This document shows, one piece after another, positions 57,881 through 64,000 of a stretch of 64,000 nt of DNA. Both the position numbers and the translations under genes were made by a program. Source of the DNA: Maylandia zebra (Eukaryota; Chordata; Actinopteri; Cichliformes; Cichlidae); NCBI RefSeq assembly GCF_041146795.1, contig NC_135185.1, forward strand, positions 5,199,029-5,263,028, written 5' to 3'. The notes beneath the pieces were generated by a model that saw nothing but the letters and a program-made list of their open reading frames with translations, was not told where the DNA came from and ran no database searches. The first letter of the stretch is position 1. Each line of letters begins with the position of its first letter.

Positions 57881-59440
57881 CTAGAGTACTATCATCTTTG
57901 TATTTACATTCTCTGGATTGCAGCTGTTGTAATCATTCTAAATGATAAGATTAAAGGGCTAATTTAATCTATAAAGTTTACTCACGGTGAATGCGTTGTG
58001 AAAAAGCTTTGTGTAGTTTAAATAAACAAGATATAAACTTACTAAATATTCAAAGGTGATTACATTCAAACAGTGACCTAAGCAGTGCAGTAAAGGAACA
58101 GATCACAAGACAAGTTTTTGGGCAAGTGGTACTATAACCGCAATAACATTTGGTGATCTGTTTATGTCTTTTTTTTTTTTGTTTTGTTTTTGTGCTTACC
58201 CTAAAATTGTAAGGCAGCTCTCACTGACATTTTAGTTGCGTTTTTCAGTGCAGAAATATGACTGAAGGATCACGTACCCGTGACATACTTGAAAAAGGAA
58301 CCAATATTTTCTGATTCAGTTGGAGAAGAAGGATGTCTCATTCACATTCAGCGCTCATTCATATTCTCCTGACGCTCGTGCTACAACAGGCAGGAAGACC
58401 AGCAGCTGGAGGCTCTTAAACCCATTGGGATGAGCCTCATCAATCCTGAATGATGTTATTTGGCTTCAGCTCAGTCTCCTTCACAGGGCAAAGCTCATTT
58501 CAACATCCATCAATGCTGAGCTCAAAAGAGGCTTTAAATATCTCACTGCAGCTGTTAAGAACCGCCAATGAATTACCCTGGAAGTGTGTGTGTGTCTGTT
58601 TTTTACCCCCAGTCACACTCTGTGTTAATTGGTAGTTATGGCAGTGAAACCGTACAGTGTGATGGTGATGAAGGTAATGCTGCTAATGCTCTTCCTTTTC
58701 CCATCTGAGCATCTTTGAGTCATAAGGCAGGAGCGCAGCCTGAATCGGGGGATTATTTTTGTTTGTGTGGAGAAATACTGTAGCTGAACCCTCAGGGGTT
58801 CGCACACTGAGAGCAGAGATGTGTTTACTCGAGCGTTTGTTTTCTTTGGTCAGGTGACAACACAGTCTCTTTAGCAATTAATAAAACTGTGATCGGAAAT
58901 GACTCGAGGTTGGTGGCCATGAGGTGACGCCATGCATTAGAAATCAGGGCCGATTCGTTGTGTTTAATGTGTTAGCATACCCCCTCCATAAAAAGGACTT
59001 TCACCTTTTTAACATACTTGCCTAGTTTTTCCATTATCCATGACCTTTTTGTAAATCTTCAGAAAAAGGAAATGTCAGCGTTTGAACAAGTGCTTATCAA
59101 GAAAGTAAGCCACAATATCTGAACAGCTTCTGATTACTCCGTGATTTGTTATGTTTCGTTCAGGGACGTTTCCAGCAGAAGAAAGACAACTTTTTATCTT
59201 TTTTTCCTTTTATATGAACATGAGTCACTTGTTGAGGGACATAGGTGAATGGACTCATTTTGTATCAATTTAGCACAGGAACCAAGCTGTAAATGCTGTA
59301 AATGCTAAGATTGTAGATGCGTAATGACAACTACTTCAGGTGTACATTATACGAAGCATGGATGATGATTAGGAGTGCTGCAGTTACCTTACATAGGCAT
59401 CCAGATAATTTTTTTATTTTCTACACTGTGACGTAGTTCA
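57881..59440. other. intergenic, nothing recognised
   Basis: No coding pattern. A TG-rich patch lies at 58587-58600. Confidence 0.4.
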
Positions 59441-59446
59441 GTTTAA

Positions 59447-59690
59447 ACCCTCTAAAGCCAACCAAATCCCATCTATGTTTGTTTGATACAGACAGCTGCG
59501 ATTCGCCCATAAATATTTTTAATTGAACTATTTTTTTTCTCAAATTAATAGTCATTTTGAAAAGTATAACAATGTTTTTGAGAAGAATGTACAAGTTTTT
59601 ATATATGTGGAAATCACGGACTTTATTTGGGTGTAAGAAGCAAGTAATTGTGATTCATAGAAAATGAAAAACCTACCAAAGGGTCTTAAA
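59447..59690. repeat. possible TTAA-type element relic
   Basis: TTTAAACCCTCTAAAGCC at the left and AAAGGGTCTTAAAA at the right resemble the ends of the piggyBac-like element at 30887-31611, but the inverted match is weak. Confidence 0.25.
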
Positions 59691-62030
59691 ACTGCTGTAA
59701 TGACTGCATACGTGATAACATGCCTCTGTAATTTAGCTCTTTGAGAGTAAGGCTAACATGACATTGATCGGACATATGTATCTTTCCTAGCTAAAGAAGA
59801 CATGGAAATTATAGGGCATTATTTCAACAAAGAACCAACACTGTCCAAATATAGTGAGAATTAGCATAGTGAGGTAAGGTTTCACTTTGAAAAGGAAAAA
59901 AATCTAAAAACACAACTGTTAAATCATCTAAACTTACATTTTGTTGTCCAAAAGGCACTGAACTGACAATTAATTGACAATTAACTAATTTAGGGGTTTA
60001 GCAAAAAGATAAGTTTTTCCTTTTAAGTCAGCTATCTAGAATTCCTAAAAAATGTGTCTTCTACCAGATTGGGATTATTAATTACTTCCAAAGTATCCAA
60101 ATCCTCTTTGTTGCATTAACGTTAGTGATGACACAGCGCATCCTTAAATGTATTTATTCTTCCTAATCTACTATGATCTTTGGCAGATGAGTCCGAACAA
60201 TCCACATTTGATAATCAGTTTTATTTTAAAGTATGTAGAGAGAAATTTGACAATCCCCCATGAAGAAGCATTTCTCTGCAGTGGGTAAAATAATATCAGC
60301 ACTCCTCTTCAGCCGGCTTCGTACTTGTGAGTGTGAATAGTGACATGAATTATATTTACTGCACAGATTATATATATTTTATGCATGTTGAGTTGTTGTA
60401 TAGAATCTATCATATCTATTATATTTTTTAAAAATAGTAAATGTTTAATGTTTTTAAATACATCCCAGGATTGTATTTATATATCTGCATGCCCAGTTCA
60501 AGATCCCAGGTTGTATTACAGATGTGAAACAGATTGTGTGATCAGATTGTGCTGCAGATGGAATACTGATGAAGTGCCTGTAATATTTTGAGATGAAACA
60601 TATCCACCATGACAAAGAGTTGATACACAACTGCATGAAGCCTCCTTGTTGTTCTCTGTGAATGCTGCTCTAGGACTGCATTTGCCTGGAAGGTTTATTT
60701 GTCAAGGCCCTGACCAGGGCTGAAGTCAGACAACTGCAAAGCCAGTGAGTAGAGGGATGAAACAGTTTCAGAAACCAAGACCAAAACGTTTTATTTCATG
60801 CTTTAAGCAAATTCAATTTTAGAACATTTAACAGAATATCAGTTTTAAATTAAATCTACTTTTGGCTTCTTCAGATTTATTGCCCACATTGGCCTTGTAC
60901 AAATGAGAACACACGTACTTTTTAAATAGGTAAGCTAGCTTAATTTAAAAAATGTTTGAATTGGGAGACAGCATAGTTTATGCTAATTATGATAGCATAG
61001 TTTTACCTTTTATGGTAAATCACTGTTTTTGTGCATATTAAACACATATGGTGTAAGTGTGTCAAACTATAGCAGTGTTGTTGGGTTTATCTTTTTCTGT
61101 GGACAAAGTCTGGTTAGCTATATATTGCTACTATCAGTGTTTACGCTACGCTAGGCTGATCACCTTCTGGGTCTAGCTCTGCTCTTAAGACACAAACATG
61201 AAAGTAACTAATCTTTTCATGCAACTGTAATGTGCAAGTGTAATTTCTTAAAATATCCAGGTATTGTTTTTCATGTTTTATAATTAGAGTAAAACTTTGC
61301 TTAAAATTAATAATTTTAAGATTCCTGTGATTAGTGGTTATATTTAGGTACTGGCAGGTTTTGTCATGGTCTGCTTTGAGGCACTCACACTGATTAAAGA
61401 CAATGTTTTTCCATGCAATTAGACCTGACCTCAGTGGTGTGTAGGCTATAAGGCTAATTTGATGCTTTATTCACACCATTCACTCCAAAATCTCGAGCTG
61501 ACTCCATAGTTTTGGGCTAACTGGGAGGGAAAAACTGAATAGCATTACATTTCCATGAGACAAAGATAAAGCAATGTGTCTTAACTTCTATCTTGTCTCT
61601 GGCCTCCCTGAGAAGTATAGCTGTATAAGGTCAAGTTCATAAGGCATTTTAGGCCTGTAAAGAGACAGTGGACACTGATCCTGATCCTGCACTGACTATT
61701 CTGCAGCCCTGGTCTGGGCTGTGCATGCTGAGCTCCCGCAGCACCCAGAAAGCACTTTTTGTACCAAGTTGTCATTGCCAATAAAAACCAGAAGATCCCT
61801 GCTGTGGCAACGTCTGCCTGCCATCTGTTTTCTTGGGTCCTCTCCTCACTTGTGAGCATGGCTTGAATGTCTTAATTCTGAAAATTAGGCTTTTGTAGTT
61901 AAAAACAAAAACATACGTCACTGTGATTGAATTTTAAATCTTTGTGCTTAAGGACAAGAGCAAATCAAGAGTGGATTAGAGACTGAAGAAAGCATCTTAT
62001 GTTTTGTATTTGTTTGTGCAGAATATAGCT
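59691..62030. other. intergenic, nothing recognised
   Basis: AT-rich. No coding or RNA gene pattern. Confidence 0.4.
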
Positions 62031-62032
62031 TA

Positions 62033-62210
62033 ACCTCCTAGGACCTGGCGTCCACATATGTGGACATCACATTTTGGGTTATTTAGACCAAAATACTCAA
62101 TTTTGCTCTACAAGGACCTTAACCCACAAATATGGATTTGTAGCTTGTTATCTATTTCAAGTCCATATTCACAGTCTTTGTTTTATTTAGTAAGTCTAGC
62201 TTAAAAGGGT
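62033..62210. repeat. possible TTAA-type fish repeat
   Basis: TTAACCTCCTAGGACCTGGC followed by the palindrome GTCCACATATGTGGAC is the left end of a common fish repeat. The right end was not found with confidence. Confidence 0.35.
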
Positions 62211-62899
62211 TTGATAGTACACATTTATGACTTTGAAGTGACCTGAAACTTAATGTTCTGTGTGCCTGTTATTACTAAAAGTGGATTGGTTTAAAGACAC
62301 TGAATCATCAATGGATGTCAGGTAGTTTTGAAGTTTGTATTTTGGCAAATACAGCCTAGATTTTGGTCTCGACACCACACTGTTTACATGCAGGCAAACA
62401 AAACAGGATTGGCTTAATTCAAAAGTGGACATTTGTTGCACACAAATATTTGCTTTGGCAGCAACTTAAACAACTGAGTTAAATTAACACAAGTCACTCA
62501 AACATGAGGCAGTTGTATTAAATACAATATGCTTACATAAATTCAAGAGAGCTCGTTTTTTCAGTGAAACTATGAATGAACTAGAAACCCAGAAAGACTC
62601 CAGTAACAAAAACCCACACATTCTCCATATTCATGTGCATACCGCTGTTATATGATCACAGAGCAGTCATAAAGAGGCACAAATCACCCATAAAGATGCA
62701 AGATGAGCACAAACAGACACAAAATGTTTAGAGGGATGCAAAAGAAATACACTCAAAGCGACCAAAAACAACCACAAAGAGTGCAAAAAAACATCCACAG
62801 GGACACAAAATGCCTGGAAAAAAACAATAAAAAATCACGTCTGGCTCCTTGGTAAGTGGGGTAGAGGGCCATGGCCCCATAACTTTGCACACTTTACTT

Positions 62900-64000
62900 G
62901 ACTGATTTCCATCTCTATCCGATTATTAAGTGATGACGTGACGAATCCTACTTCCGGGCCTAAAGTAGTCTGCATTTAATAAGGCTTTTGTGTTGTTAAC
63001 ATGTTTAATGCTTTGTATTTTCTTTTATTTAATCTCAAAAAGCTCTTAAAAAAAGTCAGTGATCACCGTTGACCTCCCTCGGCTTTTATTACCGCTAATC
63101 ATTTATTTAAGCTCAGTTTTTAAAACCTTAGGATGTAACTACAGCCCAGCCCATGCAGCAGTATATGAATGACTAACCTCGTATTATGGATGGATTATCT
63201 CAGTTGTTCTCCTGGCTGAAGTTTGGTCCTTTTACAGCATCCTGCCATGCGATTACATTTGTTCCTGACCACCGAGAACACTCACGTTAACTTTTATCGA
63301 GTGGAAAAAAAGTTAGCTTGTTTATATTATGCTAACATAGCTGTGTCGCTAGCGGTCACGTAGCACATCATTATATACCAGCTAGTCCAACTTCAGTAAC
63401 CCTACAAACGTCACTGCTGTTTAGATTTCTGTCTTCATTTATGTTGGAAGTGATAACAGAGCTGTACGTTTTAATTTGTTTCCAAAACCCCGCAGTCAGG
63501 ACATGCTATATTGTATTTAGATGGAAGCTAGCGAGCTAACTTCCTGCTAACTTCTAACTCCGTTAAATGTCATAAATTCCGTTTTCATGGATGCCTGGAT
63601 GTTAAACTCAATTGTTACACCTGGTAGAGCAGAACGCTGATCATTTTATTAAAGATGAAAGACTTTAGACAGTTTTTCAACTCTCAGTAATGCCATAGTG
63701 ATCATTTGATATGTGGACCTGCAGCGGAGTTTAGGCCCAGACACGGCTAGTGACGTCAGACTGAACATCGGATTACTCATTAACAACACACAAAATGCCA
63801 AACAAACCAAACGGACTTGGATTTAAAACTGTCCGTGTCTTTCTTCCCAGTGAAACCTTTAAAACTCGCCTCTGATCCACACTGCTTCATTTCTCCCAAC
63901 ACTTTCTCCATGCGCTGGTAAAAGAAAAAAGAAAAGCGCGAAAACCGTGCGTCGGCTGGACTGATGCTGGAACGTCATCACCGCGCTTACTCTGTTTCTT
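62900..64000. promoter_or_regulatory. possible promoter region of a gene beyond the window
   Basis: The ETS-type motif ACTTCCGGG near 62949-62957 follows a TGACGTGA. A palindromic CRE TGACGTCA lies at 63751-63758, and the last 100 bases (63901-64000) are richer in CG than the flanks. These are common in housekeeping promoters, but no exon is recognisable in the window, so this is only suggestive. Confidence 0.25.

Overview
The window is vertebrate nuclear DNA, almost certainly from a teleost fish and plausibly a percomorph such as a cichlid. The evidence is spliced genes with consensus GT/AG introns, (CA)n and (CT)n microsatellites, and a dense mix of fish-type mobile elements. The cichlid guess rests only on recall of repeat families.

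Three host protein genes can be reconstructed. yipf6 (minus strand, two coding exons, 14161-15572) and snapc1 (plus strand, ten coding exons, 16781-19693) are head to head across a 1.2 kb spacer. syt16 (plus strand, seven coding exons, 21346-55657) follows snapc1, and its first intron is about 21.9 kb. The neighbours SNAPC1 and SYT16 are also adjacent in mammals, which supports choosing SYT16 over its paralogue SYT14. The genes are functionally unrelated: Golgi membrane trafficking (yipf6), snRNA promoter recognition (snapc1) and a calcium-independent C2-domain trafficking protein (syt16). A tRNA-Tyr(GTA) gene with a 14-base intron lies at 8152-8238 on the minus strand. A terminal coding exon of a SAMD3-like fish gene family lies at 1936-2195.

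Layout: 1-1813 is the 5' part of a Ty3/Gypsy-type LTR element on the minus strand, cut by the window edge. 1936-3050 is the SAMD3-like exon and its 3' region, which holds a MITE. 3125-6110 is a second MITE abutting a 3'-truncated L1-clade LINE. 6110-14160 is intergenic, with the tRNA gene, a hAT transposase relic and LINE fragments. 14161-19770 is yipf6/snapc1. 19770-55657 is the syt16 promoter region and gene, its introns packed with repeats. 55658-64000 is gene-poor, with a hAT-like MITE, a Tc1/mariner relic and, near the right end, promoter-like motifs.

The most unusual structures are a 4.7 kb non-coding composite repeat in syt16 intron 1 (33160-37835), a three-level nest of elements (Penelope-like element interrupted by a hAT, itself interrupted by a TTAA-flanked element, 30150-32110), a perfect 36-bp palindrome upstream of the LINE ORF1, and an almost perfect 48-base hairpin at 42227-42274. 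I found no bacterial-style system, CRISPR array or clearly new protein machinery. All family calls come from reading the sequence; no database search was run.
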